Shown: positions 16,834-25,902, counted from the first letter of the stretch. The stretch: DNA of 64,000 nt from an uncultured bacterium (GCA_938024995.1 CALJDU010000033.1:186001-250000), one strand, 5' to 3'. A program made the numbers and translations. The notes: generated from the letters alone by a model not told the origin.

Positions 16834-18552
16834 TCAGAGCTTGACGGTTCCCTTGCGGGCGAGGCGCATGCGCCACCGAATGATCCCGAAGATCCCGAAG
16901 AGGACCGGGATACCGAGCGTGTTGAGCCAGCGGTAAGAGCGCTTCTTGCCCTCCCACGCTTCGAGCGCGTCCTTGCGCTGCTCGATGGCGTCGTTGACGC
17001 CGGTCTCGTCGCCCTGCTCGCTGGCCGCGATCGCCGCTTCGGTCGCCACCGTCACCGCGCTCGGGACCTCGAGGGCCGGGTCTTCAACGTTCTTCGCGCG
17101 GATCTCGATCAGGTCCGACTCTGCCGCCAGCCAGTCGATCGCGTTGAGCGCGGGGGCGAGGAGCGGGACCACCTGCTCTTCGGCGCCTGCGGGCACCTGC
17201 GGCAAAAACTCGTCGCGCATGATCGAGCTGGTTCCGAAGACCAAGACGCGGACCGGAGCAACGCTCTGGTTCGGCGCGTTGATCTCCGCTGCGCCTTCGC
17301 CGCTGCTCGCCGCGTTGAAGGCGTTCGGAAGGGTTCCCTCGATGGCCGCGATGACCGGGAAGGGACCGCTGTCCGACGTCTGCAAGCTCTGCCACTCCTG
17401 CGGCGGACGCGGCCGAAGCGGGATGTTGCCTTCGCGGGTGATGCGCCATGAGTTGTCGGTCGTGCGACCGAGGACCGTCACGTTCACGCCTTCGGGCGCG
17501 CTGGTCAGATCGATGCTCGACGAGAACGCCGTGCGGATCTGGTTGATCTTGAAGAGCGCGTTGTGCTCACGCTGCGCCTCGTCGAAGGTCACGATCGGGA
17601 TCGGCGGGTACGGCACCGCGATGCGCATGCCCATCGGGCCACCGTTCATCGGGAGACGATCACACTGCCAGTCCGCCACGAGGTCGGAGCCGAGCGAAAC
17701 GCCCCAGGGCGCGAGCAAGGTGTTGATCTTCGTGTCGATGGTCTCGACGCCAGGCTCACCCCCTTCGAGCGAGAGCTTCGCGCCGCCGCCAAAGATGCCG
17801 AGCGAGCCGCCCGCCATGACGTACTGGTTGATGCGCTGCAGCTCGGTCTCGCTGAGCTCGGTCTCGAGGCCAACGACCAAGAGCGCCGCCAGCTCGCTGT
17901 CGATCTCCGCGTCCGCGCTGACCTCGACCAGCTCGTACGTCGGGAGCGCGCGCCGGAGAATGGAGACGCCCTTCTCGAGCGTCGGTCCTTCGTGCCCGGT
18001 CAGCACGCCCACGCGCGACTTTTCGCCGACCATCTCTTTGATGGCCATCGTGATTGTGTACTCGAGGCCCGCGGTGTCCTGGATGACCGGGATGACCTTG
18101 GTCTCGCCGAGGTGCTTGATGACCAGGCCGCGGTAACCCTCGACCACGCTGACCGCGTCGTTCTCTACCTTCTGGTGGGCGACGCGGCGCACGCCATCGC
18201 GATCGGCCGCTTCTTGCTTCTCTTCATCGTCAGGGTTGATGAAGGTGATCTGAATGTTGCCGCGGGAGACCGCGGCGTACTCGTCCAAGAGATCGCGAAC
18301 CTCGCGCTCCGTCGAGTTGAAGGGAGGCGGGAGGTTCTCGCTGAAGTAGGCGACGATCTCCATGCGGTCTTCGAGGTTGCCCGCGAGACGCTGTGATCCT
18401 TGCGCGAGCGAGAAGCGCCCGGTCTCGGTCATGTCGAGACGCCCGAAGTTGAACTTCGCGACGAATACGTTGGCGACGACGAGGATCGCGACGACCACGC
18501 CGAGGAAGAGGAGCGACTCGCCGGCCGCTTTGGTGCGTTTGTTCTCAGCCAT
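16834..18552 (-). CDS. gldG: GldG-like ABC-system auxiliary protein
   Basis: 572 residues. TM1 (LLFLGVVVAILVVANVFVA) and a C-terminal TM (LNTLGIPVLFGIFGIIRW) bracket a large extracytoplasmic domain. The start of that domain matches the GldG/ABC-type transport auxiliary family: NFGRLDMTETGRFSLAQGS, then a DUF4350-like segment (VGVLTGHEGPTLEKGVSILRRALP; YVMAGGSLGIFGGGAKL). In Bacteroidetes GldA/F/G are linked to gliding; in myxobacteria the role of the homologous set is not settled. It ends 37 nt before the DUF4340 gene and starts 3 nt after the permease stop. Confidence 0.88.
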   Translation of the reverse strand: MAENKRTKAAGESLLFLGVVVAILVVANVFVAKFNFGRLDMTETGRFSLAQGSQRLAGNLEDRMEIVAYFSENLPPPFNSTEREVRDLLDEYAAVSRGNIQITFINPDDEEKQEAADRDGVRRVAHQKVENDAVSVVEGYRGLVIKHLGETKVIPVIQDTAGLEYTITMAIKEMVGEKSRVGVLTGHEGPTLEKGVSILRRALPTYELVEVSADAEIDSELAALLVVGLETELSETELQRINQYVMAGGSLGIFGGGAKLSLEGGEPGVETIDTKINTLLAPWGVSLGSDLVADWQCDRLPMNGGPMGMRIAVPYPPIPIVTFDEAQREHNALFKINQIRTAFSSSIDLTSAPEGVNVTVLGRTTDNSWRITREGNIPLRPRPPQEWQSLQTSDSGPFPVIAAIEGTLPNAFNAASSGEGAAEINAPNQSVAPVRVLVFGTSSIMRDEFLPQVPAGAEEQVVPLLAPALNAIDWLAAESDLIEIRAKNVEDPALEVPSAVTVATEAAIAASEQGDETGVNDAIEQRKDALEAWEGKKRSYRWLNTLGIPVLFGIFGIIRWRMRLARKGTVKL

Positions 18553-18555
18553 GGT

Positions 18556-19275
18556 TCAGCTCCAGCGCCGGCTCTCGAGCGCGCGGAAGGCGACGCCCAG
18601 ACCAATGACAATGATCGAGAGGAAGTAGAGGACGTCACGAAGCGCGAGGACGCCGCGCATCATGGACTCGTAGTGATAGTCGAACGCGAGCCACTCGAGG
18701 ATGGACGCGAGGTTCGCGGGCATCAGCGGGAGGAACTTGTCGACGACGAAGAACGACACCGAGAACGCGAGCGCGATGAAGAACGCGACGATCTGGTTGT
18801 CGGTCCAGGCAGACGCCGCGATGCCGACCGCGATGAGCGCGCCGCCCTTGAGCAGCAGGCCGATGTAGCCGGTGACCACGGGGCCCCAGTCGAGGTTGCC
18901 GAGCGACGAGATGCTGATCGGGTATGGGAGCGTCAGGAGCAAGAGCACCGCGAAGAGGCCGAAGACGCCGAGGAACTTCCCAACGATCACCTGCGCTTCC
19001 GTCACGGGCATCGTGATGAGGAGCTCGATGGTGCCGGTTCGCTTCTCCTCCGCGAGGAGGCCCATCGTGAGCGCGGGGACCGCGAAGTAGAGGACGATGG
19101 AGAGCCACCGGAACATCTCGCGAGCGGTCGCCTTACCAAAGAGGAAGAACGTCTCCCAGAAGAAGAAGCCCACCGCGAGCATGACCAGGCAGAGCACGAT
19201 GTACGCGACCGGGCCGTTGAAGTAGCCGCGGAACTCACGTCGCGCGATGTTGAAGGTATTGGACCAGGCGCTCAT
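18556..19275 (-). CDS. gldF: GldF-like ABC-2 type permease
   Basis: 239 residues with six TM helices and the ABC-2 permease pattern: IARREFRGYFNGPVAYIVL at the N-terminus, then LTMGLLAEEKRTGTIELLITMPVTE, the conserved cytosolic loop of the family. It pairs with the ATPase encoded immediately upstream (sharing one base of stop/start) and with the GldG-like protein downstream. The complex is an inner-membrane ABC transporter of unknown cargo. The length matches GldF. Confidence 0.9.
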   Translation of the reverse strand: MSAWSNTFNIARREFRGYFNGPVAYIVLCLVMLAVGFFFWETFFLFGKATAREMFRWLSIVLYFAVPALTMGLLAEEKRTGTIELLITMPVTEAQVIVGKFLGVFGLFAVLLLLTLPYPISISSLGNLDWGPVVTGYIGLLLKGGALIAVGIAASAWTDNQIVAFFIALAFSVSFFVVDKFLPLMPANLASILEWLAFDYHYESMMRGVLALRDVLYFLSIIVIGLGVAFRALESRRWS

Positions 19276-20324
19276 TACTCTTCCTCGCTCTTCGCGTCGG
19301 CCGCGGCCTTCTTCTTCTTTGCGTCACGATCCTTCTTGCGCGCCTTGGCGCGATCCCGGGCGCTCTCCTCGGTGTCTCCGGTCGTGAGATCACGGAAGAC
19401 CTTGTCGAGGCCTTCGGCTTTCTTCTCGAGACCGAGCAAGGTGAAGTCACCGGCGACGGCGGCGCGGAAGATCTCTGCGCGCAGATCCTTGTTGTTGTTG
19501 GGGCGCACCGTGAAGACGAGCTCGTCCTTCTGGTCGGTCTTGCCCTGGCTGATGCGATCCACGCCGCGGATCTCCGTGAGCGAGTCGCGCACCTTGCGCG
19601 CGTCCTTGTCGCTGCCCGCGACCGTGACGACGAAGCGCGACTTACCCGTGCGCTCGCGGAGCTCTTCGGGGTTGTCGTCGGCGACGATACGGCCATCGCT
19701 CACGATGAGAACGCGGTCGCAAGTGACCTGCACCTCCGCGAGGTCATGCGTCGAGAGGATGACCGTCCGCTCCCGTCCGATCTCGCGGATGAGGTCGCGG
19801 ATCTCAGCGGCTTGGTTGGGGTCGAGACCTGACATCGGCTCGTCCAAAATGAGAATCGGCGGCTCGTGCACGAGCGCTTGAGCGAGGCCCACGCGCTGGC
19901 GGAAGCCCTTGGAGAGCGCACGAATCTCAGTCCCGATGACGTCTTCGAGACTGGTCTGCTCGACCGCGAGCTTGATGCGCTTACGCGCCTCCCCACCCTT
20001 GAAGCCGCGCATATTCGCCATGAACTCGAGGTACTCGAGGACCAACATTTCGGTGTAGAGCGGCGTGCTTTCCGGAAGGTAGCCGATCGACGAGCGGACC
20101 CCGATCGGATCGTCGAACACATCGCAACCGTTCACCGTCGCGGACCCTTCGGTCGGCGCGATAAAGCAGGTCAGGATCTTCATGGTGGTGGTCTTGCCGG
20201 CACCGTTCGGCCCCAAAAACCCCAGAACCTCGCCGCGGTTAACCTCGAAACTCACGTTTCGGAGGGCATGCTTTGGGCCGTACCTCTTTACGAGGTCTTT
20301 GGCCTCGATCATCACATCGCTCAT
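19275..20324 (-). CDS. gldA: GldA-like ABC transporter ATP-binding protein
   Basis: 349 residues. The ATPase core shows Walker A GPNGAGKTTTMKIL, a Q-loop region (SIGYLPESTPLYTEM), signature-like LSKGFRQRVGLAQALVH, Walker B ILILDEPMSGLDPNQ and the H-loop STHD. The sequence LSKGFRQR instead of LSGGQ is characteristic of the GldA/NatA/YadG group. After residue 220 an extra domain and a Lys/Ala-rich, highly charged tail (ARDRAKARKKDRDAKKKKAAADAKSEEE) extend beyond the usual 300 residues. It is the first gene of the Gld-type operon, with a purine-rich AAGAAG before the ATG. Confidence 0.92.
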   Translation of the reverse strand: MSDVMIEAKDLVKRYGPKHALRNVSFEVNRGEVLGFLGPNGAGKTTTMKILTCFIAPTEGSATVNGCDVFDDPIGVRSSIGYLPESTPLYTEMLVLEYLEFMANMRGFKGGEARKRIKLAVEQTSLEDVIGTEIRALSKGFRQRVGLAQALVHEPPILILDEPMSGLDPNQAAEIRDLIREIGRERTVILSTHDLAEVQVTCDRVLIVSDGRIVADDNPEELRERTGKSRFVVTVAGSDKDARKVRDSLTEIRGVDRISQGKTDQKDELVFTVRPNNNKDLRAEIFRAAVAGDFTLLGLEKKAEGLDKVFRDLTTGDTEESARDRAKARKKDRDAKKKKAAADAKSEEE

Positions 20325-20570
20325 ATCTTCTTGAGCCTTTCAGAAAGCTATCGGAAGGGCGGCGGATACTAGACGGGTCAAAGGTCACGTCAAGACCGCC
20401 AAAGTCGCTTGGACAAGGAGTCCCGCCCCAAACAACGAAGGCTTGGGTGTATTCCCGTTCGCACACCTTGCTGTCACTTTTTCGACGCGCGGCACTCGCT
20501 GGCACACGATCCACTAGCAAACGTGTTGTTTCCAGACGGAACACCCCTCGCATGCGCAGGAGTACGCGCC

Positions 20571-23500
20571 ATGACACATCCGATTCCTTCTTTCCGTTCC
20601 TCTCTGGGCCTCGCTGCGCTCCTCCTTCTTGTGGGGGTCGTTTCCGGCTGCGGACGTACGCCGTTGCTGGTCGACGCCGATCCGTCGCCCGACTCCAGCG
20701 TCGACACCAGCATCGATACCCCGGAAGACGTTCCGATTCGCGAGTGCGAGACCTCCGAGGAGTGCGACGACGGCAACGCCTGCAACGGAGAAGACTTCTG
20801 CTCCGACGGCTTCTGCGTCGTGGCGCCGCCGCCCGCATGCGACGACGGCGTGGAGTGCACGGACGACTTCTGCAACGAGATGACCGGCGGTTGCGACTCC
20901 ATTCCCGTCGACGACCGCTGCGGCCCCGGCGGCGTGTGCGTCCTTGGCTTGGGCTGTGACGGCGGGGAGTGCGAGACCACCTCGGACTGCGGCGAGGACG
21001 ACAACCTCTGCGACGGAACCATGTTCTGCGACGCGGGCCGCTGCGTCTTCATCCGACCGGAACCCTGCAACGACGACATCGCGTGCACGACCGACTCCTG
21101 CGACCCGCCGACCGGGCGCTGCATCTTCGAGCCGCGCGACGGACGCTGCGACGACGGGAACGTCTGTAACGGCGAGGAGACCTGCAGCCTCGCGGGTTGC
21201 GTCGGCGGCGACCCCATCGCGTGCCCCGCCCCGCCGCCCGACGGCTGCACGGTTGCTGGCTGCGATGAAGAAGAGGGCTGCTTCATTCGAGAGCGTGACG
21301 ACGACGGCGACGGCGAGGCTCCCATCGAGTGTGGCGGGCGCGACTGCGATGACCGCGATCGACGCGTCAACCCGAGCGCCCGAGAGCGCTGCGACAACGG
21401 CATCGACGACAACTGTGATGGCCGAACCGATTGCGCCGACCGCGCGTGTGTCGACACCGAAGACTGCCGCTGCGAGGACCGCGAGACCGACTGCAGCGAC
21501 GGCGAGGACAACGACTGCGACGGCGCGGTGGACTGCGCTGACCCCGAGTGTCGACGCACCCCCGAGTGCGGCCCTTGCCTGCCCGCGGAGCTCTTCTGTG
21601 ACGACGGTCGCGACGACGACTGCGACGGCCGAGTCGACTGCGCCGATGAAGAATGCAGAGACGACCCCGCGTGCGCCGAGTGCGCTCCCGCCGAGCTCGA
21701 CTGCTTCAACGGGCGCGACGATGACTGTGACGGACAGCTCGACTGCGAAGACGACGAGTGTCGGGACATCTGCATGTGCGCGCCCTTGGAGTTTGACTGC
21801 AACAACCGCCGCGACGACGACTGCGACGGTCGCGTCGACTGCGCTGACGACGAGTGCCGCGGCGCGCCTGAGTGCACGGAGTGCGAACCGATCGCGCCGA
21901 TCGAGTTCGACTGCCGAGACGGGCGGGACGACGACTGCAACGGACAGATCGATTGCGACGACGAAGAGTGCGAAGCCGATCCGCGCTGCCGCGAGTGCCT
22001 CCCGAGCGAGCGCGCGTGCGCCGACGGCGAAGACGATGACTGCGATGGCGCGTTTGACTGCGCGGACTCCGACTGCCGCGGTCGCCCTGAGTGCGCGATG
22101 TGTGACCGCTTCGAGACGAGCTGCGACGACGCCTTCGACAACGACTGCGACGCGCGTTTCGACTGCGAAGACGAAGACTGCCGTGATGACCCCGCGTGCG
22201 AAGCCTGCCTCCCCGACGAGATCGACTGCTTCGATATGCGCGACGAGGATTGCGACGGCCGAGCCGATTGCGATGACCCAACCTGTGCTCGCTTGCCCGA
22301 GTGCGGCGGCTGCGCCCCGGTCGAGTTCGACTGCGCGGACGGGCGCGACGACGACTGCGACGGAAGCATCGACTGCGACGACGAGGAGTGCATCGGGAGC
22401 CCGCTCTGCGCGATGTGCACCGATCGCGAGCTCCGCTGCTTCGGCGGAGACGACGAGGACTGCGACGGCGACATCGACTGCGCGGACTCCGACTGCGACG
22501 GAGACCCCAGCTGCTGTCGACCGCGCCGAGAGCGGTGCGGAAACGACACCGACGACGACTGCGACGGCCTCGCTGATTGCGACGATCCCGACTGCGCGGA
22601 AGCCCCCGTCTGTTGCCGCGTCGGCGTCGAGCGCTGCGGCAACGGCTTTGATGACGACTGCGACGGCCTCGCGGACTGCGAAGACCCCGATTGCGAAGAC
22701 GCGCCCGTCTGCTGCTCGCCCAGCCGCGAGCTCTGCCGAAACGGCGAAGACGATGACTGCGACGGGATCGTCGACTGCGAAGATCCCGATTGCGAAGGCA
22801 ACCCGATCTGCGACCGCTGCTTGCCGATCGAGATCTGCGGCAACGGCATCGACGACGACTGCAACCTGGTCGCCGACTGCGACGACCTGGCGTGCGCGCG
22901 CGACGTGACCTGCACCATGGAGTGCTCGCCGGAGCAGTGCCGCAACGGTCGCGACGACGACTGCGACGGTTTGCTCGACTGTGCCGACGACGACTGTGCT
23001 GGCAGCCCGCTCTGCGCGATCTGCGCGCCCCGCGAATTCTGCGGGATCCCGCTCGACGAGGACTGCGACGGCTTGGTGGACTGCGACGATCCGGACTGCG
23101 CGCGCGACCCTGCCTGTCGACCGCTCTGCGCCGAGACCGAGACGAGCTGCGTCAACGGCAACGACGACGACTGCGACGGCCTCACCGATTGCGACGACGA
23201 CGAGTGCGCGCTCAACCCGGCCTGCTGCGTGCCGCGGGCTGAGCGCTGCGGTAACGGCGAAGACGACGACTGCGACGGTCTTGTCGACTGCGACGATCCG
23301 ACCTGCTTCGGGCGACCGGCCTGTGACGGTCCACCCGCGGACGCCGGCCCGGACACCTCGCCTCCCGACGGCGGCATGTGCACCGAGCGAGAGTTCGGCG
23401 TCGCGGGCTGCACCGACGGTACAGACGATGATTGCGATGGCGTGACCGACTGCGCGGACAGCGATTGCAGCGGTCTCCTCGAGGACGAGTGCTGCGACGG

Positions 23501-23723
23501 CATCGACAACGACGGGGACGGACTCACCGATGTGTTCACCTGCGCCTGCGACACCGACGCGGATTGCATCGGTGTCGGATCAGGTGCCGGACCTCAGGTC
23601 TGCTGGGCGGACACCTTCCAGATCTGCGGCCCGCGCTGCTCAGTCATCGGCGGAGACGACTTCTGCGAGATGATCGATCCCAGCCTGAGCTGTGACATCG
23701 CATCGGGTCAGTGCCGACGGTAG
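20571..23723 (+). CDS. Asp/Cys-rich lipoprotein with about 20 MopE-type metal-binding repeats
   Basis: The ATG at 20571 follows AGGAG. Signal sequence LGLAALLLLVGVVSGC ends in a lipobox (VSGC). The 1050-residue product first has Cys-rich segments (residues about 50-260: CDDGNACNGEDFC, CNDDIACTTDSCDPPTGRC) and then about 20 tandem repeats of roughly 33-35 residues with core C-x-N/D-G-x-DDDCDG-x-x-DC-x-D-x-x-C. This core matches the putative copper/metal-binding MopE motif first known from Methylococcus. The protein is extremely acidic and probably exported to the outer surface. Calcium or copper binding is likely but not shown. Codon use is regular, arguing for a native gene. Confidence 0.9.
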   Translation: MTHPIPSFRSSLGLAALLLLVGVVSGCGRTPLLVDADPSPDSSVDTSIDTPEDVPIRECETSEECDDGNACNGEDFCSDGFCVVAPPPACDDGVECTDDFCNEMTGGCDSIPVDDRCGPGGVCVLGLGCDGGECETTSDCGEDDNLCDGTMFCDAGRCVFIRPEPCNDDIACTTDSCDPPTGRCIFEPRDGRCDDGNVCNGEETCSLAGCVGGDPIACPAPPPDGCTVAGCDEEEGCFIRERDDDGDGEAPIECGGRDCDDRDRRVNPSARERCDNGIDDNCDGRTDCADRACVDTEDCRCEDRETDCSDGEDNDCDGAVDCADPECRRTPECGPCLPAELFCDDGRDDDCDGRVDCADEECRDDPACAECAPAELDCFNGRDDDCDGQLDCEDDECRDICMCAPLEFDCNNRRDDDCDGRVDCADDECRGAPECTECEPIAPIEFDCRDGRDDDCNGQIDCDDEECEADPRCRECLPSERACADGEDDDCDGAFDCADSDCRGRPECAMCDRFETSCDDAFDNDCDARFDCEDEDCRDDPACEACLPDEIDCFDMRDEDCDGRADCDDPTCARLPECGGCAPVEFDCADGRDDDCDGSIDCDDEECIGSPLCAMCTDRELRCFGGDDEDCDGDIDCADSDCDGDPSCCRPRRERCGNDTDDDCDGLADCDDPDCAEAPVCCRVGVERCGNGFDDDCDGLADCEDPDCEDAPVCCSPSRELCRNGEDDDCDGIVDCEDPDCEGNPICDRCLPIEICGNGIDDDCNLVADCDDLACARDVTCTMECSPEQCRNGRDDDCDGLLDCADDDCAGSPLCAICAPREFCGIPLDEDCDGLVDCDDPDCARDPACRPLCAETETSCVNGNDDDCDGLTDCDDDECALNPACCVPRAERCGNGEDDDCDGLVDCDDPTCFGRPACDGPPADAGPDTSPPDGGMCTEREFGVAGCTDGTDDDCDGVTDCADSDCSGLLEDECCDGIDNDGDGLTDVFTCACDTDADCIGVGSGAGPQVCWADTFQICGPRCSVIGGDDFCEMIDPSLSCDIASGQCRR
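21378..23520 (+). repeat. Array of about 20 MopE-type coding repeats
   Basis: Repeats of about 100 nt with the invariant core GACGACGACTGCGACGG and flanking Cys codons. The N-terminal repeats end in a single Cys-x-x-Cys spacer, while those around 22500-22750 end in CC, giving two sub-classes. A final degenerate copy (DGIDNDGDGLTD) closes the array near 23520. Confidence 0.88.
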
Positions 23724-23747
23724 GCCGCCAACCAACCGAGAAGAGCA

Positions 23748-24752
23748 CTACTCGATCAGCGGCGGCGACCAGGGGACGCCATCTGCTTCACAGATGTACG
23801 CCGCTGGGGCGGTGCAGCTCCCGGTCACCCAGCGCCCCTCGGCGTCAACCGACAGGAGTGTGCACTGCTCCTCTCCCGGCTGCCCTTCCGCCCAGCCGCG
23901 GTACGTCGAGTCGCTACCGCTGATCCAGCGAAACGAACCAGACAACGCGCTCGTGAGCCCAATGAGGTAGCTCCGACCTCGCGCAATAGCGAGGTCAGAC
24001 AGAACTGCTTGTTCATCCGGACCGTCGATGACGACCGCGTGATAGCCGCGGCCGACGCAGAAGTTGTTCGCGACAACGGCGCTCGGCGCCTCGGCGCAAA
24101 ACAGGTACGTCCCGAAGTCGTTGCGCACGGTCTCGCACTCACAGGGCTCGAACTCGTCAATCGCGCCGTCACAATCGTTGTCCGTTCCGTCGCAGACGTC
24201 GAAGCTCGACGCGACCATGCGATTCGCGCACCCGAGCTCCCCATCGTCTGTGCAAACGATCGTCCCCGCGCAGCACCGCTCTCCAACTCGTGGGTCCGTT
24301 TCGTCCAGCTCGCCGTCGCAATCGTCGTCGCGCCCGTTGCAGAGCTCGCCGCCAACGCCGTCTCCCACGCATTGCGTCACGCCACCCTCGCAACGCGTCA
24401 CGCCGTTCGCGCAGCCGTCGCCGTCGAGGTCGCACGGGTTGCCCTCTTCCTCTGCGCCGTCGGGAGTGTCCGGATCGCAGTCGTTGTCGAGACCATCGCA
24501 GACCTCCGCGGACGGAACACAGCCGACGTCTTCTACGCCGGAGTCGACGAGCACGTCGGGACCGGAGTCCGCGGTGTCAGTCACCGTGTCCGCGCCGGTG
24601 TCGGTGCCGCTATCGACGCCCGAGGAAACGCAGCGCGACTCGACGCAAGAGAAGCCGGCGGGGCACGGCGTGTCGGAACCGCAAACGAAGCGCTCGCCTG
24701 GCGGATCGGCGACGCACGCCGTGCACAACAGGAGAAGCGCGATCATCCGCAT
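23748..24752 (-). CDS. Lipoprotein with MopE-type repeats and C-terminal C-type-lectin-like domain
   Basis: 334 residues with a lipobox (LLLLCTAC) at the start, an Asp/Thr/Gly linker (SGTDTGADTVTDTADSGPD), three MopE-like segments (CDGLDNDCD, CNGRDDDCDG, CDGTDNDCDG) with GE-type acidic spacers, then from about residue 205 a C-type-lectin fold: YLFCAEAPSAVVANNFC, GLTSALSGSFRWISGSDSTYRGWAEGQPGEEQC and GRWVTGSCTAPAAYIC. The order of Cys and WI/W residues fits CTLD; the usual EPN/QPD carbohydrate motif is not obvious. Likely surface-exposed adhesion or carbohydrate binding. TATCCT lies 6 nt before the ATG. Confidence 0.85.
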   Translation of the reverse strand: MRMIALLLLCTACVADPPGERFVCGSDTPCPAGFSCVESRCVSSGVDSGTDTGADTVTDTADSGPDVLVDSGVEDVGCVPSAEVCDGLDNDCDPDTPDGAEEEGNPCDLDGDGCANGVTRCEGGVTQCVGDGVGGELCNGRDDDCDGELDETDPRVGERCCAGTIVCTDDGELGCANRMVASSFDVCDGTDNDCDGAIDEFEPCECETVRNDFGTYLFCAEAPSAVVANNFCVGRGYHAVVIDGPDEQAVLSDLAIARGRSYLIGLTSALSGSFRWISGSDSTYRGWAEGQPGEEQCTLLSVDAEGRWVTGSCTAPAAYICEADGVPWSPPLIE

Positions 24753-24758
24753 CTCGCG

Positions 24759-24764
24759 AGGATA
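24759..24764 (-). promoter_or_regulatory. TANNNT -10-like element, lectin lipoprotein gene
   Basis: TATCCT ends 6 nt before the ATG at 24752, leaving no room for a normal leader. Confidence 0.4.
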
Positions 24765-24787
24765 CCCAACCGCGCGCCCTCCTCGCG

Positions 24788-24793
24788 TAGAAT
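24788..24793 (+). promoter_or_regulatory. TANNNT -10-like element (TAGAAT)
   Basis: TAGAAT, five of six matches to the -10 consensus, ends 6 nt before the ATG at 24800. It is divergent to the TATCCT element of the lectin gene. Confidence 0.4.
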
Positions 24794-24799
24794 CGAACC

Positions 24800-25057
24800 A
24801 TGAGGCGCTTTGTATCCCTCTGGTTCGTCTGCCTCGTGCTCGCTTGCAGCGCGGTCGGTGAACCGGGTCCTGCTCGAGCGCCAGGAGAAGTCGCCGAAGA
24901 CGAAGCCCGGATCGACGGGACGGATAGGCGGGACGAGCGCGTCACGCTGCGCGATGCAAATGCGGATGGCGTACCGGCAGCTCCGCGGTCCCGCCCGGGT
25001 CCCGTCGTTCCGCGAGATCCACAAGGTTCACGAAGCGCTCACCCAGAGCGAACGAGC
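24800..25057 (+). pseudogene. Possible small lipoprotein gene, frame disrupted or misread
   Basis: The ATG at 24800 begins a convincing lipoprotein signal (MRRFVSLWFVCLVLACSAVG). That frame then stays open far into the antisense of the PpiC-type gene and loses coding character. The +1 frame has better third-position GC from about 24860 onward and reads MAYRQLRGPARVPSFREIHKVHEALTQ before stopping at 25124, inside the 3' end of the convergent gene. A single frameshift (real decay or assembly error) would link a lipoprotein N-terminus to this segment. No family is recognised. Alternatively, only the signal-like start is real by chance. Confidence 0.3.
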
Positions 25058-25864
25058 TCAGAGCGGGAGGCGCTGGATCACGTGGAAGCCCACGCGCGTC
25101 TCGACGACCTCCGTCGCGAACTGACCTTCTTCGACCGCGAACGCCGCCTGCTCGTACGGGAGCTCGAGGAGACCGCGACCGATCGCGCCAATGTCACCCC
25201 CGCGTTCTGCCGACGAGTCCTCCGACCGCGCGCGCGCGATCTCGGCGAAGTCCACGCCGTTCATCTGCACCGCGCCGTGGAGCTGCTCGGCGAGCGCGCG
25301 GGCTTCATCCTTGCTGCGCGTGATGTCGTCGCCTGCGTTCCGCGCTCCTTGGTAACGAATCAAGATATGTCGCGTGTGCACCTTCTCGACCGGACAGCGG
25401 CGCGCGACCACAAAACCATAAGGCGCGTCGATCACTTCGGTCACGCTCCCCACGGGGAGCACAAAAACCGGGTCCTTGAGCGCGCCATGGAGCGCGGGCC
25501 ACTCGGCGCGCGTGAAGGTACCCAAGACGCCACCCCGCGGCGCGGTCGAGCGTCCGTCGGACTCGGCTTGAGCGAGCTCAGGAAAGTTCGCTCCGGTCGT
25601 CGCGCGTTCCCGAAGCCCCTCGGCGCGCAGGCGCGCTTCGTCTTTGGTTCGCGTGACTCCGTCGGGCACCACGCTCGCTTCTGTGTGCGAGACGATGATC
25701 CCCTGGACGCACGCTTCGTTTTGATCCGCGATGGGTTCAGGGACCGCGGGCGCCTCAGGCGCGGTGACCGCCGCTGGCTCCGGCGCGGGCGTCGCCGGAG
25801 GCTCGGATTTTTCGCAGCCGCCGAGTAGGCCGGCCGCGAGAACGAACGAAAGGACGTAACGCAT
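25058..25864 (-). CDS. Lipoprotein with two parvulin-type (PpiC) rotamase-like domains
   Basis: The ATG at 25864 starts a lipobox sequence (VLAAGLLGGCEK); a longer frame upstream lacks signal character. 268 residues. After an Ala/Pro/Glu linker, two similar modules follow: residues about 55-150 (ACVQGIIVSHTEASV ... FPELAQAESDGRSTAPRGGVLG) and about 160-268 (VHTRHILIRYQGA ... DFAEIARARSEDSSAERGGDIGAIGRG). Both show the parvulin pattern HILI, FAEIA, S-D-S-S/A-x-x-GGDLG. The protein is likely a periplasmic peptidyl-prolyl isomerase or chaperone for outer-membrane proteins. The first module looks degenerate. TACGCT sits 7 nt before the ATG. Confidence 0.88.
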   Translation of the reverse strand: MRYVLSFVLAAGLLGGCEKSEPPATPAPEPAAVTAPEAPAVPEPIADQNEACVQGIIVSHTEASVVPDGVTRTKDEARLRAEGLRERATTGANFPELAQAESDGRSTAPRGGVLGTFTRAEWPALHGALKDPVFVLPVGSVTEVIDAPYGFVVARRCPVEKVHTRHILIRYQGARNAGDDITRSKDEARALAEQLHGAVQMNGVDFAEIARARSEDSSAERGGDIGAIGRGLLELPYEQAAFAVEEGQFATEVVETRVGFHVIQRLPL

Positions 25865-25871
25865 GGGCACC

Positions 25872-25877
25872 AGCGTA
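25872..25877 (-). promoter_or_regulatory. TANNNT -10-like element, PpiC lipoprotein gene
   Basis: TACGCT ends 7 nt before the ATG at 25864. Confidence 0.35.
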
Positions 25878-25896
25878 CAGCGCTCCGCGGGCGCGG

Positions 25897-25902
25897 TATA
25901 CT
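25897..25902 (+). promoter_or_regulatory. -10-like element before the 58-residue CxxC protein gene
   Basis: TATACT (five of six to consensus) lies 22 nt before the ATG; a weak -35 (CGTACA) is 17 nt upstream. AGGAGG follows at 25913-25918, 6 nt before the ATG, so this gene has a conventional leader. Confidence 0.45.

Noticed and set aside
18400..19881. A 493-codon plus-strand frame
   Set aside because: Antisense shadow of the gldF/gldA-like genes; Glu/Arg-rich low-complexity product.
20474..23569. A 1031-codon open frame antisense to the MopE-type gene, translating into Ser/Gln-rich repeats
   Set aside because: It is the mirror image of the repeated GAC/TGC codons on the plus strand; the plus frame has signal peptide, Cys pattern and ribosome-binding site.
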